A program made the position numbers and the translations under genes. From the NCBI GenBank assembly GCA_038030265.1, contig CM075937.1:47596198-47660197 (forward strand): 64,000 nt of DNA. The letters are read 5' to 3'. The DNA comes from Corythucha ciliata (Eukaryota > Arthropoda > Insecta > Hemiptera > Tingidae). Below the pieces are notes generated by a model, which saw only the letters and a list, made by a program, of their open reading frames with translations, was not told the origin of the DNA and did no database searches. Positions 22,638-34,200 of this stretch are shown here, piece after piece. Within the stretch, counting starts at the first letter, position 1. Every line of letters starts with the position of its first letter.

Positions 22638-23042
22638 AGTGGCGGATCCACGTGTCATAATAAGGTCATAATAATAATAATAATAATAAATAAATAAGAA
22701 ATAAATACAAAAAATGAAAAATAGAGGTAAGAAAATGAACAAAATTAGTAAATTAAGTGTGAAAGAGCGAATCAACAGTTATCACATCACTACAAACACT
22801 ACAAAAGCAGCGGGAAAATTCATAAGAAACTCAGGGTGGGTAAAGGACCTCCCTCTCCCGCCGAAGATTTTGATTTCATTCTTCCGGGAAAAGAAACACG
22901 AAAAATCAGGAAAAGTGGCTCCTATATATCTTTCTTTTTCACTGGAGATGTAAAATCTCCCCCCCCCCCTTCTCTTTCCAGGGAGTTGATAATTTTTGCT
23001 TCGACCCCCCCCCCCCTTTGATAAAATGCTGGATCCGCCTCT
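22638..23042 (+). mobile_element. MITE with CAGTGGCGGATCCA ends
   Basis: Starts CAGTGGCGGATCCA and ends TGGATCCGCCTCTG, imperfect inverted repeats. Contains an AATAAT tract (22669-22700) and long C runs near 22962 and 23007. An inverted relative is at 5712-6098. Small open frames on both strands have no recognisable motif. Confidence 0.7.
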
Positions 23043-23568
23043 GGAGACTAGGAAAAAGGAGTGCACTTTTTCAAACACAAAATATAAGCGTCCTGGTAAA
23101 CACAATATTAATTTATAGGTACTCCATGAACATTTTAAGAATCCAAGACATATTATGCAATGTTGACATGAGGTTGCCAGATCACCGGTTTTTGCCAGGA
23201 GTCTCCGGGACCTGTGACCCGTTCTCCGATCTGGCCGAAAATATTTCCGGGCCAAAAAATCTGTCGCATTTATTGGGAAAGTAACAACAAATCTCTACCT
23301 ATTATTTTCATTTTTATCTCTTGGTAGACAGATGCTGCTATTGCAAGGGCAAGGGCCAGCTTTAACCGGAAAAGGTTCAAACTACAATAAAGTCCCGACC
23401 ATAATAATGTTCCGACCATGAGAAAGTTCCGACCAAATAACTGCCCCTCCTCGGCCCTTCCGCATGCCAAGAAAATAAAATTTTCCCTCAGACTCACTTG
23501 ATCCAGCAAATGAAAATTTACATTCTGTAATCAAAACGTCTGGTTTTCCACTCAAAACGTTGATCTCA
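23043..23568. other. Unassigned spacer
   Basis: No gene recognised. Contains a small triplicated motif, CCCGACCATAATAATG / TTCCGACCATGAGAAAG / TTCCGACCAAATAAC (23393-23443). Confidence 0.4.
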
Positions 23569-23739
23569 ATAAGGCCTCTTATGGCGTTTTCTATTTATGT
23601 ACATAAAATTCAGCTCTGGAGCAGAGCATTTCCACCCGTCTTCTCCGTTACCATATGATGTAATTCAGAGAAGACGGGTGGAAGTGCTCGCCTTCAGAAC
23701 AGAATTTTATGGAAATGGAAAACGCTATCAGTCTTATCG
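23569..23739. mobile_element. Fold-back MITE, arms ~75 bp
   Basis: The left arm (ATAAGGCCTCTTATGGCGTTTTC ... CCACCCGTCTTCTC) and right arm (GAGAAGACGGGTGG ... GAAAACGCTATCAGTCTTAT) are inverted copies with about one mismatch per six bases and a 20-base loop around CCATATGATG. Entirely non-coding. Confidence 0.7.
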
Positions 23740-23744
23740 TTAAA

Positions 23745-24920
23745 TTATGGTTTTTTCTCAATTTAAGCGATAAGCATTTTGTCTCAATTTTGGTAACGAT
23801 TCAGCGCTTTTCCTAAATTTTGCAGTTATTATCGATGTCGTCACAATTGGGCAAAAATTAGCAGCCATGAGTTAGCGCTTTTTCACCATTTTCGCAGTGA
23901 ATTACTGTTTTTATCCATTTGGGCAACGAATTAGCGCTATTTTCTTTTTGAGCAGTGTATTAATGGATTTATTCGCATTTAGCCTCGAATTTGCACTTTC
24001 CCTCAATTTTAGCAGTAAATTAGCGCTATTTCTCCACATTAGCAGCGAATGGGCTATGTATTCACATTATAGCAATGAATTAGCGCTTAGCCTCAATTTT
24101 AGCCCCGAATGAGCGCCACTCAATTTCACGCCACATGGCGTTGCCTCCAGAAATCGTTGATTGTGTTTTCTCAATTCTAGCTTTAAATGAGTGCTTTTGG
24201 TTTAATATTCATTCTAAATAATACACCTATGTTTTCGGTCAGACATTTTTTTTACAACCCACCCTCAAACTTTTTCTGTGTACGTTTTAACATGTCTAGA
24301 TTCGATTTCTGCAATGTCCGTCCGCTGTACGCCGTCCGGACCATATCTTGCCCTAGGATTGCTCGAAAAAATTCGTTCTTTCACACATAGACTCCATTTG
24401 GGATCTAGTTCGTCCTAACATCTGATCAGTTTGATCAAATAACTCCCTGGCGTTTTATGCGCCAAAAGCGGGTCTAAAATGGGGTTTTTCAAAGGTTTTG
24501 AGATCATAGGGGTGTGGGGTGTCGATTTTCATGTAATTTTAAGCCAGATTTGACTATTCATGAATAATAAACCCATGTGTAAAATTTGCAGCGTTTTTCT
24601 CAAGATTAGCCGTGAATCAGCGTCTTTTCTTAATTTTGTCCACGAATTTGGATTTTTTCACATTAAGCCATGGATTAGTGTTTTCCCTCAATTTTAGCAG
24701 TGAATTAGCGCTTTTTCTCAATTTCAGCCATGAAATCGTGAATTGTGTTTTTAAATTTTAGCTTTATATGAGCGCTTTTTCTCAATTTTAACCGTAAGTT
24801 AGCGCCTTTTCTTACTTTTGCCAACGAATTGACGATTTTTTCACATTTAGCCATGAATTAGCGCTTATCATAATTCGCTTTTCGTCGCTTTAGTATGTGC
24901 CTTCCTCTAAAATTGCCCTC
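23745..24920 (+). repeat. Degenerate ~30-bp tandem array, family A
   Basis: Repeats of TTAGC(A/C)GTGAATTAGCGC with T-rich spacers, in the same orientation as 3963-5480 but here with frequent TTTTAGCAG variants. It is interrupted at about 24190-24600 by a unique block shared with 60150-60432. The units on both sides are equally diverged. Confidence 0.8.
24316..24590 (+). repeat. Dispersed block E inside the A array
   Basis: This segment is the reverse complement of 60150-60432 (shared: GTCCGTCCGC, CATATCTTGCCCTAGGATTGCTCGA, AGACTCCATTTGGGATCTAG, GATCAGTTTGATCAAATAACTCCC, GTGTGGGGTGTCGATTTTCATG). Both copies sit inside family A arrays. No open frame of note; class unknown. Confidence 0.65.
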
Positions 24921-25826
24921 TATGTGTTGATTGCGCGCACATTACACAAATATTTTTCATCCTGTGGCAGGGCTCTCGTATCGGCATGGATTTCCGCGGA
25001 TCGACTATTTCCGGAAAAATGCAATCTATACAGATATCCACCAATTCGATTTTTGTGACTTTGCACAAAGAAACATTTCCCGAAATTCTGAGGCGGCTGT
25101 TCGGTGTAAAATTGTTAATAGTAAATGTCAGGGAATTCCGTGAATTTATGAGAAAAGTCAGGGGAAAATGGCGAATCCACCCCTTACTCTGAAAATATTG
25201 AGTATTGCTCAATAATGTCCTGGCTGGATTTAAAGTTAAACGTTAAAAGGGAAGGATGTGACTGTATGAGATCGACTGGTAGCGAATTTTGAATTTTCAT
25301 GGTTGTACAGGGTGAACCAGTTGAGGTTGAGCAAAAATTGATGACGTACACACAAAATGCAGTACGAATTTCTCATTATTTAGGTAGTGGCCTATCTCTT
25401 TTTGCTGTCGAGTTATGTCTTGAGGGCATTCCATTGGAATGAGAGCAAAAAACATCAACATTTTCTAAAATTCAAAGCTACGCGGTACACGGTGCGCGAC
25501 CAAAGCGCCGCGTTGCCTTTTGCGTTGACTTTTCCAAAAATCAGCTCGAATTCCTAATAGAAATTGAGGTGATTGAAAAAACTGGCCGAGAAAACTGTTT
25601 TCTAATAATTACAGTGTCGCTATTGCTCTGTGGATCGTCGAGCCCAAGAGAAACGTCTCCTTTTTCTCAACTTTCCAACACGCAACATTCACAATTCAAA
25701 TATCTCACTCATTCCATGAGCAAATGTGAGATGAAACGTTCGAAAAAACAACAACATGATGTGTTTTGAGCAAATAATCGATTTGATAATTGTCAAGTAA
25801 TTGGCAAATAGTTGATTTGATCAGGT
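24920..25826. other. Unassigned spacer
   Basis: No gene recognised. At about 25307 a GTACAGGGTG motif resembles the termini of dispersed arthropod repeats. Open frames up to 101 codons show no domain. Confidence 0.4.
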
Positions 25827-26573
25827 ATGACGGGTATGTATGTAAAAAACATCAAATTTGCGTGTTTGATTTTCGATTCCATACACCCCACAACAATTGA
25901 CATTGTTGTGGGGTGTATGGAAGGTGAGGTACTAACTCAAGTAAGCGACGTTGTCACAAACCCTCCACCAAACGATAAGTATCAACAGCTCAAAGAAAAA
26001 CTAATTCAGCGCTTTACAGAGTCACGAAACGTACCAACAAGTTCAACAGTTAGTTCGAGGCCTCGAGCTTGGTGACGATCGCCCATCCGCCTTGTTGCGC
26101 CGCATGAGGGAACTTGCGAACGGTGATATTAAAGACGAAGTTTTAAAAACTATGTGGATGGATCGACTTCCCGTCACCATCCGCCAAGTTTTATCGGCTA
26201 TTCCTGAAACAGAACTTTCTAAAATAGCAACGAATGCCAACGATAGCATGACGATAATGTCATGGAGGTAACATCCCACGACGTTTACGCACTGACCAAA
26301 CAACAAAAATCTATTTCTTCAACCGAAAACAACGTCCACGAAACACTTACCATACTAACGGAAAAACTCGCTGCGCTTACTCTCTCGGTGGAAAATATCC
26401 AGCAAACAGTGTCACAAATGAACAAACAAATATTTCGTTCTCGCCAACGCAGTCTATCACCTCGCTTGGAAGTAAACAAGGATGGCCTATGCTGGTATCA
26501 TGAAAAATTCGGCACTCGGGCGTCTTCGTGCAAAAAAGGTTGTCTTTTCTTTTCCAAACAGGGAAACGAATAA
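25827..26573 (+). pseudogene. gag of a CsRn1-like Gypsy element, frameshifted
   Basis: Three frames together give a gag: 25827-26075 (VSDVVTNPPPNDKYQQLKE, LIQRFTESRN), then 26050-26270 in another frame (RGLELGDDRPSALLRRMREL, MWMDRLPVTIRQVLS), then 26262-26573 (coiled-coil-like middle and a C-terminal CWYHEKFGTRASSCKKGC). The last motif is Cys-x2-His-x9-Cys-x3-Cys, an unusual knuckle known from the CsRn1 clade in place of the standard CCHC. The N-terminal part also holds a perfect 46-base hairpin (25877-25922). Broken, no LTR seen upstream. Confidence 0.75.
25877..25922. repeat. Perfect 20-bp inverted repeat, 6-base loop
   Basis: TTCCATACACCCCACAACAA (25877-25896) and its exact complement (25903-25922) are separated by TTGACA. 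It lies within the gag remnant, where the translated residues do not fit the usual gag pattern, so it may be a later inverted duplication. Confidence 0.85.
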
Positions 26574-27950
26574 AACCGAGTGTTGCGACGGCTAACACTT
26601 CGGCTCAAGGATCATGCCGTCTATTTTTACACGACAAAACATTAAACCTCACTTTCCTTGTAGATTCAGGTTCGGACGTGTCCGTAGTTCCATCAACACA
26701 AAGCGACAGACGTAATGCGAGTCACCATACCACAACTTTGTACGCCGCAAACGGTTCTAAAATTAAATCGTACGGCACGAAATCCCTGGTTCTAAACCTG
26801 AACATGCCTCACAAAGTACGGCATACATTCATTGTCGCCGACGTCAACAGCCCTATCATCGGCGCTGATTTTCTTCTGAAGCACGAATTCTTGGTGGATC
26901 TCAAAAACAAACGCCTAGTCGATAAATCTCGGAAGTACTCCACTTCAGGCAAAACTGTCAAAATTAATTCTTTTCAATTATCGACTATTGATAAATCAAC
27001 AATTTACTGGAAATTGCTTCAAAAGTATCCCTCTATTACAGACGATTCATCTAAGCGCTTTAGCGGAAAACATTCCACGGTTCACTTCATTGAAACCGAA
27101 GGGCCTCCTATCGCGTCCACTGCACGTAGATTGTCACCTGAAAAACTAAAAGCGGCCACAGCTGAATTTCAAGCAATGCTCGACCAAGGTCTATGTCGTC
27201 CTTCAATGAGTACCTGGTCCAGTACATTACATCTTGTGCCAAAACCGGACAGGAAATGGCGCGCTTGCGGTGACTATCTTCGCTTAAATTCAATCACAAA
27301 ACCAGACAGGTATCCCGTTCCCATTTTACAGGATTGTAACGCCTTTCTACATGGCAAAAGTTTCTTTTCCAAACTTGATTTGACTAGAGCATACCAACAA
27401 ATTCCTATCAACCCCGAGGACATTCCAAAAACTGCCATTGTGACTCCTTTTGGGTTGTTTGAATTTCCATTCATGAATTACGGGTTACGTAATGCTGCAG
27501 CTACGTTTCAGCGGTTTATGCACGAGATCACCCGAGAATTTCCTTTGATATTTTCGTACTTAGATGACCTTCTTGTAGCATCCAACGACGAGAAACAACA
27601 CCTCGAACACCTACACATCCTTTTCGACCGTCTCTCGAAATTTGGTCTTAATGCGAATTTGGTCAAGAAAGTTTACCCTTTTTAGGTCACCTTATCACTC
27701 CCAAAGGCATAACCCCGTTACCTAGCAAAGTTCAACTCATTAACGATTTCCCTCGACCCAAAACCGCTCCTCAATTAAGAAGATTCCTGGGGATGGCCAA
27801 CTTTTATAATCGTTTCATCCCTCACTTGGCAACCATGCAAATTTGTTTGCCAAGGAAAAACAAAGAACGACAAAACGCCTCTTTCCTGGTCTACTTCACA
27901 AGAAACAGCTTTTAATGATATTAAACGCACTCTAGCTCAAGCTACGTCTT
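26528..27950 (+). pseudogene. CsRn1-like Gypsy pol: protease and reverse transcriptase
   Basis: The open frame 26528-27685 begins just upstream of the gag end. Protease: FLVDSGSDVSVVPS and IIGADFLLKH. RT: KPDRKWRACGDYLRLN, KLDLTRAYQQIP, FGLRNAAATFQRFM-type core and the catalytic SYLDDLLVAS. The frame stops at 27685; the C-terminal RT part (GHLITPKGITPLP, FLGMANFYNRF) continues in another frame to about 27840 and then shifts again. Substitution load is modest, so the defects are mainly frameshifts. Confidence 0.88.
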
Positions 27951-28579
27951 TGGCCCATCCGCTGTCTAGTGCAACTTTGTCGATCACCGCGGATGCTTCG
28001 GACATAGCTATGGGTGGGGTAATCCATCAGTTGGTAAATGGAATCCAACAACCTCTCGGTTTCTTCTCTAGAAAATTTTCTGAAGCTGAAAAACGCTATT
28101 CGACATACGACCGAGAACTATTAGCAGTTTACTTCACAATCAAGCATTTTAGATTTTTGTTGGAGGGTCAAAATTTCTGTATTTATACGGACCATAAGCC
28201 GCTAATGTATGCTTTCCAGCAAAAACCCGAAAAAGCGTCCCCTCGCCAACTTCGACACTTGGAATTCATTTCACAGTTTTCTACAGAAATTAAACATTTA
28301 CCAGGTGCCGATAACCAGGTTGCCGACTGTTTGTCACGCATTGAAGAGATTCAAATTCCTTCGGCAATTGATTTTGATGCCATGAGTCGTCAACAGGACG
28401 AAGACCATGAACTTCAAAAACGAATAAACGAATTCCCTTCTCACTTCTCAAAATTCATTCCGGTCGCTGCCAATCATCCTGTCATTTGTGACACAACAAC
28501 CGGAAATATCAGACCTTTAGTTCCCAAATCCCTTCGACGTCAAGTCTTTGATGAAATTCACGCACCTACTCATCCGTAA
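27950..28579 (+). pseudogene. CsRn1-like Gypsy pol: RNase H
   Basis: Contains ITADASDIAMGGV, RELLAVYFTIKHF, YTDHKPLMYAF and DNQVADCLSRIE, all expected RNase H catalytic boxes. The frame ends at a stop (28577-28579) a few codons before the integrase finger, which continues in another frame. Confidence 0.88.
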
Positions 28580-28611
28580 AAGAAGTTTGTCTACGTTACT
28601 TTTGGCCTAGT

Positions 28612-29606
28612 ATGCGAAAAGATTGTACACGATGGGCGCGAACATGCCTCCACTGTCAACGTTGCAAAATTCACAAGCACACAGTGAGTTCCCGCTCATT
28701 TTTCCCTGCAGCTAATGAACGTTTCGGCCATTGCCATATTGACATTGTGGGACCCCTTCCACCATCTAACGGTTTCAACTACGTTTTAACATGCATTGAC
28801 AGATTCACCCGTTGGCCCGAAGCGTTCGCGATCAAAGACTCAACAGCTGAAACCATCGCGTCAACTTTTGTGAGCGGGTGGATTTCCCGTTTTGGAGTTC
28901 CGAACAACATCGCCACGGACCAGGGACGTCAATTCGAGTCAAAACTTTTTCGAGAACTTCTCAAAATCTTCGGAATAAGTCGTATTCGTACCACTAGCTA
29001 CCGCCCACAAAGCAATGGGCACCGGCAAAGGTGTACCGATCTCTATAAACAGCAATCATCTGCCACGCATCCAACAAATGGAGTGAAAACCTTCCAATGA
29101 TTTTGTTGCACCTTCGATCGGCCATCAAAGAAAATTTAGGCGTCTCTGCAGCCGATCTTGTCTATGGTCAACCGTTGCATCTTCCGGCAGATTTTTTTAC
29201 CAAACCGTCCTGTGTTTCTCAGGGAGCTGATTTTCCTGAAATCGTAAAGAAATTTCAAGCAACTATGCAGAACCTTCCAACGCCACCAATTTCGGACCAT
29301 GCGACCAAACCGTATGTATACGCGCCACCATCACTACAATCGGCGACACACGTATTTTTACGTCGCGAAGGCGTGAGACCACCTTTGCAACCACCTTATG
29401 ACGGTCCCTTTCTCGTATTGAAAAAAAAAAATGACAAGTTTTACACCCTACAAATTAAAGGAAAACCTAAAACAATTTCAATCGACAGATTAAAACCCAC
29501 ACATGTCGACAAAACCTCTTTAAATAGAAAATTGTGTGCTCTTTCCAATGGGCTCATCATTTTTGCCATTGCAACAATTATTGCGTGTGCAGCAAGCTGT
29601 TTCTGA
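28612..29606 (+). pseudogene. CsRn1-like Gypsy pol: integrase
   Basis: 28612-29100 carries the finger cysteines ([10 protein letters not shown]), the first Asp in [11 protein letters not shown], and the second in [10 protein letters not shown]. The region with the third catalytic residue reads [16 protein letters not shown]: a frameshift destroys the Glu motif. 29097-29606 resumes in a new frame with LRSAIKENLGVSAADLVYG and IDRLKPTHVD. After this the frame runs on into a hydrophobic end (LIIFAIATIIACAA) not usual for the clade, probably read-through into flanking DNA. No 3' LTR was identified. Confidence 0.85.
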
Positions 29607-29734
29607 AAAAATTAGAAAATGGCGGATATCTCGGAAACAAAGCGGAATTTCGGAAAAGTGCAAATAGTCATTTCGATCAGAAATCAGTTGTCCCTTCACT
29701 GGTTTTTCTCTGTCCAGTCGCTTTTTGTAAACCC

Positions 29735-30009
29735 TGTATACCGATGGATCCAAAACAGACAACAACGTTGGTGCTGCCATATACGACAAAACACATGTCA
29801 ATTTTTTCGGCAGAATGCATTGCGATAATCGAAGCTCTCCGTTCTATCAAAAAATCCACTGATCGTCGTATTCAATCATAACAGATAGCAAAATTGTAGT
29901 GCAAGGTATCGCCCATTTTCATAACGACAGCAATTGCACATACCTACTTGTGGAAATCATAAAGTTATTGAACCCCAACATAAACAATCAATATAACAAT
30001 GTTAATATG
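29735..30009 (+). pseudogene. RNase H scrap of a non-LTR retrotransposon
   Basis: Three short frames in succession read YTDGSKTDNNVGAAIYD (29736 on), then MSIFSAECIAIIEALRSIKK (29794 on), then IITDSKIVVQGIAHFH (29876 on). These are the TDGS, SAE and SDS boxes of the RNase H domain found in I- and Jockey-type elements. Two frameshifts separate them. The fragment lies between the CsRn1-like remnant and the LTR at 30008, so two insertions flank it. Confidence 0.65.
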
Positions 30010-30302
30010 TAAGTTTCTCGCCAGTCTTCGAACCTTATTGCTGGACTTTGATCCTTTTTCTACTTTCTTCTAATTCATTTCTCATATCTGTTTAAATCTT
30101 TTTTTGTAAACTGTCCTGCGAGGCAGTCGCGTTCTATACTCTGTGGACTCCACTTCTCGTGTTCTCACGGAAAACAATATTTTGTAGCTAAAAGTTAATC
30201 GTTCGTTATATTGGAATCGACTTAGTTTTCGATTCTCAATAAAAGCTTGAGCATCGAATCTTGGTGTTATTCGGTTTGTGTTCAAAATTCCCCAGTCTTA
30301 CA
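30008..30302 (+). mobile_element. 5' LTR of the third Gypsy element
   Basis: The 295-bp segment begins TGTAAG and ends CTTACA, matching short inverted termini. It contains AATAAA (30238-30243) near its end. The gag frame starts soon after. No convincing primer site follows (AATCGAAAACTCG), and no second LTR is in the window, so the limits are probable, not proven. Confidence 0.5.
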
Positions 30303-30339
30303 AATCGAAAACTCGTTCTAACTACGACGAACGTACGCG

Positions 30340-31440
30340 CTAAAATCCTGATAGCGGCCGTGGCTAGCGACGACAATAAAACTACCGTCTTTTGCATAAA
30401 ACGATTTCAACTTCTCAGCGGTCAAACGGTCTACGTATTTCCGCCAGACAAGCAGGCCATCGGAAAACACCAACAACTCGCAAAACATCCGATCATCAAG
30501 AGCGCATTTAAATCAATCAAAATGAGAGGACAATTGCGAAACCTGACCATAACGCTTTCAGAAGACCTCCAATCAACCTATATCTTGACGAGGAAGGAAA
30601 TCCCCGTTTCGAAGAACTATCAGACAATTTGAAACTTGAAATGACATCAACGGAGTCCACCCACCAAACACAGAAAAACGAGTCGCCAACTGAACGTAAA
30701 TCATTACAATCGGTAACAAAGGACCTCGTTCTGAGCAAATTCAACGGGAAAAACCTGAACGCTACAACTTGGATCACAACGCTGGAGATGGAGTGCGTAC
30801 GCCTTGACATCCCTAAGGAACGCTATTGCGAAGTCATACGCCTGTTCATCGAAGGACCTGTAAACGACTGGTACACCGCAAAAATGGGTACTCCTAGGAG
30901 ACGCGCCCTGGACAACCTGGAAACAATCGTTTCTCGACAATTTCTCCAACAAAGGTTGGTCAAATGTAAATTATGCTTATAATTTTAAATTCATTAAGGG
31001 TTCCATTTCTGAGTACGCGTTAAAGAAACTTAGTTTGCTGGTCGATGTTGACCCTACATTAAGTGAAAATACTCGCGTGTGCTTCATTGTAGTGGGGCTC
31101 CCGCTGTCTATTCAGAGTAGTTTGAACAGGGAAGAAATAACAACCGTTAACAAATTAATGATAAAACTAAATCAACTAGATAGAGCTGTTCTACCAAAAC
31201 CACATAATAATATTACAATTAGCAATAATAAAAATTCATTTTTCTCAAAACCTGGCTTCACTGACGAAAACCCTGCTCTTATTGCGAGAAAATAGGCAAA
31301 CCCGGTAGAATGCACCCTGAGTCGGTGTGTCGTACGAAGAAATTCTCCAGTAACCCTTCTAACACTACTAACGAAAAACATTTTAAAATAGCCAACAACA
31401 CCGAACTCGAAGAACTGATGAACAGCGAAGTAGAATCAAA
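30340..31440 (+). pseudogene. gag of the third Gypsy element, frameshifted
   Basis: 30340-30590 reads KILIAAVASDDN, FQLLSGQTVYVFPPDKQAIG, HQQLAKHPIIKSAF; after a shift, DEEGNPRFEEL. From 30629 the capsid-like part has LSKFNGKNLNATTWITTLE and FIEGPVNDWYTAKMG, and after another shift (31000-31295) EYALKKLSLLVDVDP and LNREEITTVNKLM. The layout agrees with an arthropod Gypsy gag. A cysteine-rich piece near 31290 is interrupted. Confidence 0.7.
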
Positions 31441-31442
31441 AA

Positions 31443-32490
31443 ACTAAATTTACCTCCTCTCATCACGCTGAAAGTCAATGTAGAAGACACACTCGCCACG
31501 GGCCTTTATGACCCCGGGGCAAACATTACAATGTTACCCCTACACTTTTTCAAAACGTTAAATACTAGCATGTATACCACGAAACCCTTGACTTTCAGAA
31601 CGATGAGTGGAGTAGATAAAATTAAAGGTGTAGCATACGTAAAAACAAAAATATTCAATATAGAAAAAAAAACACGAGTTTTTGTATTAGACAATACGGA
31701 CTTTAAATACGACATCCTAATTGGCCTAGATACTATAAAAGATTACAAGTTATGCCAAAATCATGAATTAAAAATCACCCAGGCTAACACGGAACAAAAA
31801 AAGTACACCAACCACAACGGTGAACACATTCAAATAAATTGGAACGAACATATTCCTATCGAGCAGTTTGAAATAAAAAAGGCTCATTTAGATGCTGAAA
31901 AAACAACAACATATTTATGACTTAATTGACAAACACGGCACGCTATTCGCAAAAAACCAATACGATATAGGCACAGTGCAAAAACACGAAGCACATATAA
32001 AACTGGTGGAAGACAAATACATAGCGAAAAAACCCTATAGGTGCTCTTATGATGACCAGAAGGAAATTGAAAAACAGATTGGTGAGCTTTTAAACCACGG
32101 CATCATAGAGGAATCATGTTCACCATTCGCCGCACCGGTCACGCTGGCGTACAAAAAAACAGGTGAAAGTAATAAAAAAAGAAAAAAACAAGATTATGCG
32201 TGGACTTCAGGGAACTAAACAAACTTCTGGTTCCTGAGAGCCAGCCGTTTCCGCTCATTGATGACATTATAGCCAAAACTCGAGATTGCAGATGGTTTTC
32301 CGCCTTAGATATTAACATGGCCTTCTGGACCATACCTATACGTACCAAAGATCGATATAAAACGGGATTTATTACCCAACACGGCCACTGGCAGTGGGTC
32401 GCCATGCCGTTTGGCTTAAAAACATCACCCGCAATTTTCCAAAGAATACTCTCGGGTATCATCCCGCATCCGACGCAATGGGCTAGGTGA
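31443..32490 (+). pseudogene. Third Gypsy element: protease and RT N-terminus
   Basis: 31443-31920: LKVNVEDTLATGLYDPGANI, with the protease site reading Asp-Pro-Gly (Asp codon 31510-31512) where Asp-Ser/Thr-Gly is usual, and YDILIGLDTI. 31892-32218: linker and RT start (KKPYRCSYDDQKEIE, IIEESCSPFAAPVTL). 32200-32490: MDFRELNKLL, SALDINMAFWTIPI, PFGLKTSPAIFQRI. Frames change at about 31900, 32200 and 32480. Confidence 0.85.
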
Positions 32491-34200
32491 CTTCTGTTGT
32501 AACTACATAGACGACATACTCATCTTCTCTAAAACTTTTGAACAACACATCCGACATCTCGAGGCTCTAATGGAGGCAATCAAAAAGGAGGGATTCAAAC
32601 TAAAGTTCATCAAATGCAATTTTGCCACTAATTCCATCCAATATTTGGGTCACGTCATAGAAAACAACGCAGTCAGACCTCTCAACGATAATTTAATAGC
32701 TATTAAAAACTTCCCTACGCCAAAAAATCAAAAAAATATTCGTTAGTTTCTGGGTAAAATAAACTTCTACCATAAATACATCCAAAACGCAGCAAAAACA
32801 CTTGACATTTTTCACAATCTTCTTCGAAAAGACGTCAAATTCGCATGGACGCAACAATGCCAGGAAGCTTTTGAGCGAATCAAAACTTACCTAACATCCT
32901 ACCCCGTGCTAGCCATTTTTGACCGAAACTTACCGATCGTAATTTATACTGATGCGAGCTTAGAAGGTATCGGAGCGATCCTTAAGCAGCCTCAACCCGA
33001 CGGAGTTGAAAAACCCGTTGCTTACTTCTCCAAGAAGCTCAACGAGAGCCAAAAGAGACAAAAAGCTATCTACTTGGAGAGTTTAGCGATTAAAGAAGCC
33101 GTGAAATACAGGCGGTACTGGTTGATAGGCCGCCAATTTAAAATTATTACCGATCATAAACCTCTGGAAAATCTCAAATTGAAAGCAAGGACGGATGAGG
33201 AGCTAGGCGATCTCGCAAACTATCTCTTACAGTATGATTTCGACATAATCTACAGATCGGGATCCTCAAATGCAGAAGCGGACTGCCTATCGAGAAACCC
33301 AGTACTCGCAAGTGACTACAACACAGATGACCACGAACCACTACGCACAGCTAATCTGCTCGAGTTAGAGGAAATTCGGGATAGCCAGACGAACATCACT
33401 AAGGGAAAACGCGATATTTTAAAACACGGAATAATCTTGCGGAAAACTAGGGCTAGAGAACAAATAATAATCGATAAGGAATACGGCTTACAACTCGTTC
33501 AAAAAGTACATCTAAAATACGGCCACGTAGGGCCGAAACACATTATAAATACAATCAAAAATTATTACTACTTCCACAATATGTACAAATAAATTTGCCT
33601 CAAAAATAAATATAGACGCACTAAACCCACAGGTTTCTTAGGCCACTTGGGTCCAGCAAGTGAACCCTTTCAAATAATGTCCATCGACACGATAGGGGGA
33701 TTTGGAGGAAACAAATCAACAAAAAGGTATCTCCACCTCCTAGTAGACCACTTCACTCGCTTCGCATTTATATCAACGTCACCAAACCAAACTGCTAACG
33801 AATTCATAAAACTAATTAAAAAAGTGCAGAGCGACCATCAAATCGGCACGTTGCTCACAGACCAGTATGCAGGCCTGAGCGCGAAAGACTTCACGAGATA
33901 TCTTCAAGAAAACAATATAAATCATGTCTACACGGCCATCGATCACCCAGCCTCCAACGGACTGAACGAAAGGCTGAATCAAACGCTTGTCAATAGAATA
34001 AGATGCAGAATAAACGAAACAAAACGAAAAATTGCATGGACCTCAGTAGCTAGGCAGTGCGCTGAGGAATATAACAATACAATACACAGCGTCACCCAAT
34101 ACACCCCAAATTACTTAATGAACGGTGTTCCACCACATGCAGCACCTAAAGAGTTTCTCGAAATCCCAAATTACCAGCGGGACGCAAAATTAGCGTTTTC
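32480..34200 (+). pseudogene. Third Gypsy element: RT C-terminus, RNase H, integrase
   Basis: From about 32490: NYIDDILIFS and YLGHVIENNAV, with one in-frame TAG near 32746. 32906-33592: RNase H (YTDASLEGIGAI, LESLAIKEAVKYRRYW, TDHKPLENL, AEADCLSRN) and the start of the integrase finger; a TAA at 33590 interrupts it. 33647-34210: integrase with all three catalytic motifs (SIDTIGGFGG, LTDQYAGLSA, SNGLNERLNQT). The protein runs directly into a family A array at about 34187, losing the C-terminus and 3' LTR. Confidence 0.88.

Noticed and set aside
29520..29606. Transmembrane env-like tail after the CsRn1-like integrase
   Set aside because: Only one hydrophobic stretch at the end of a read-through frame; no surface or fusion motifs.
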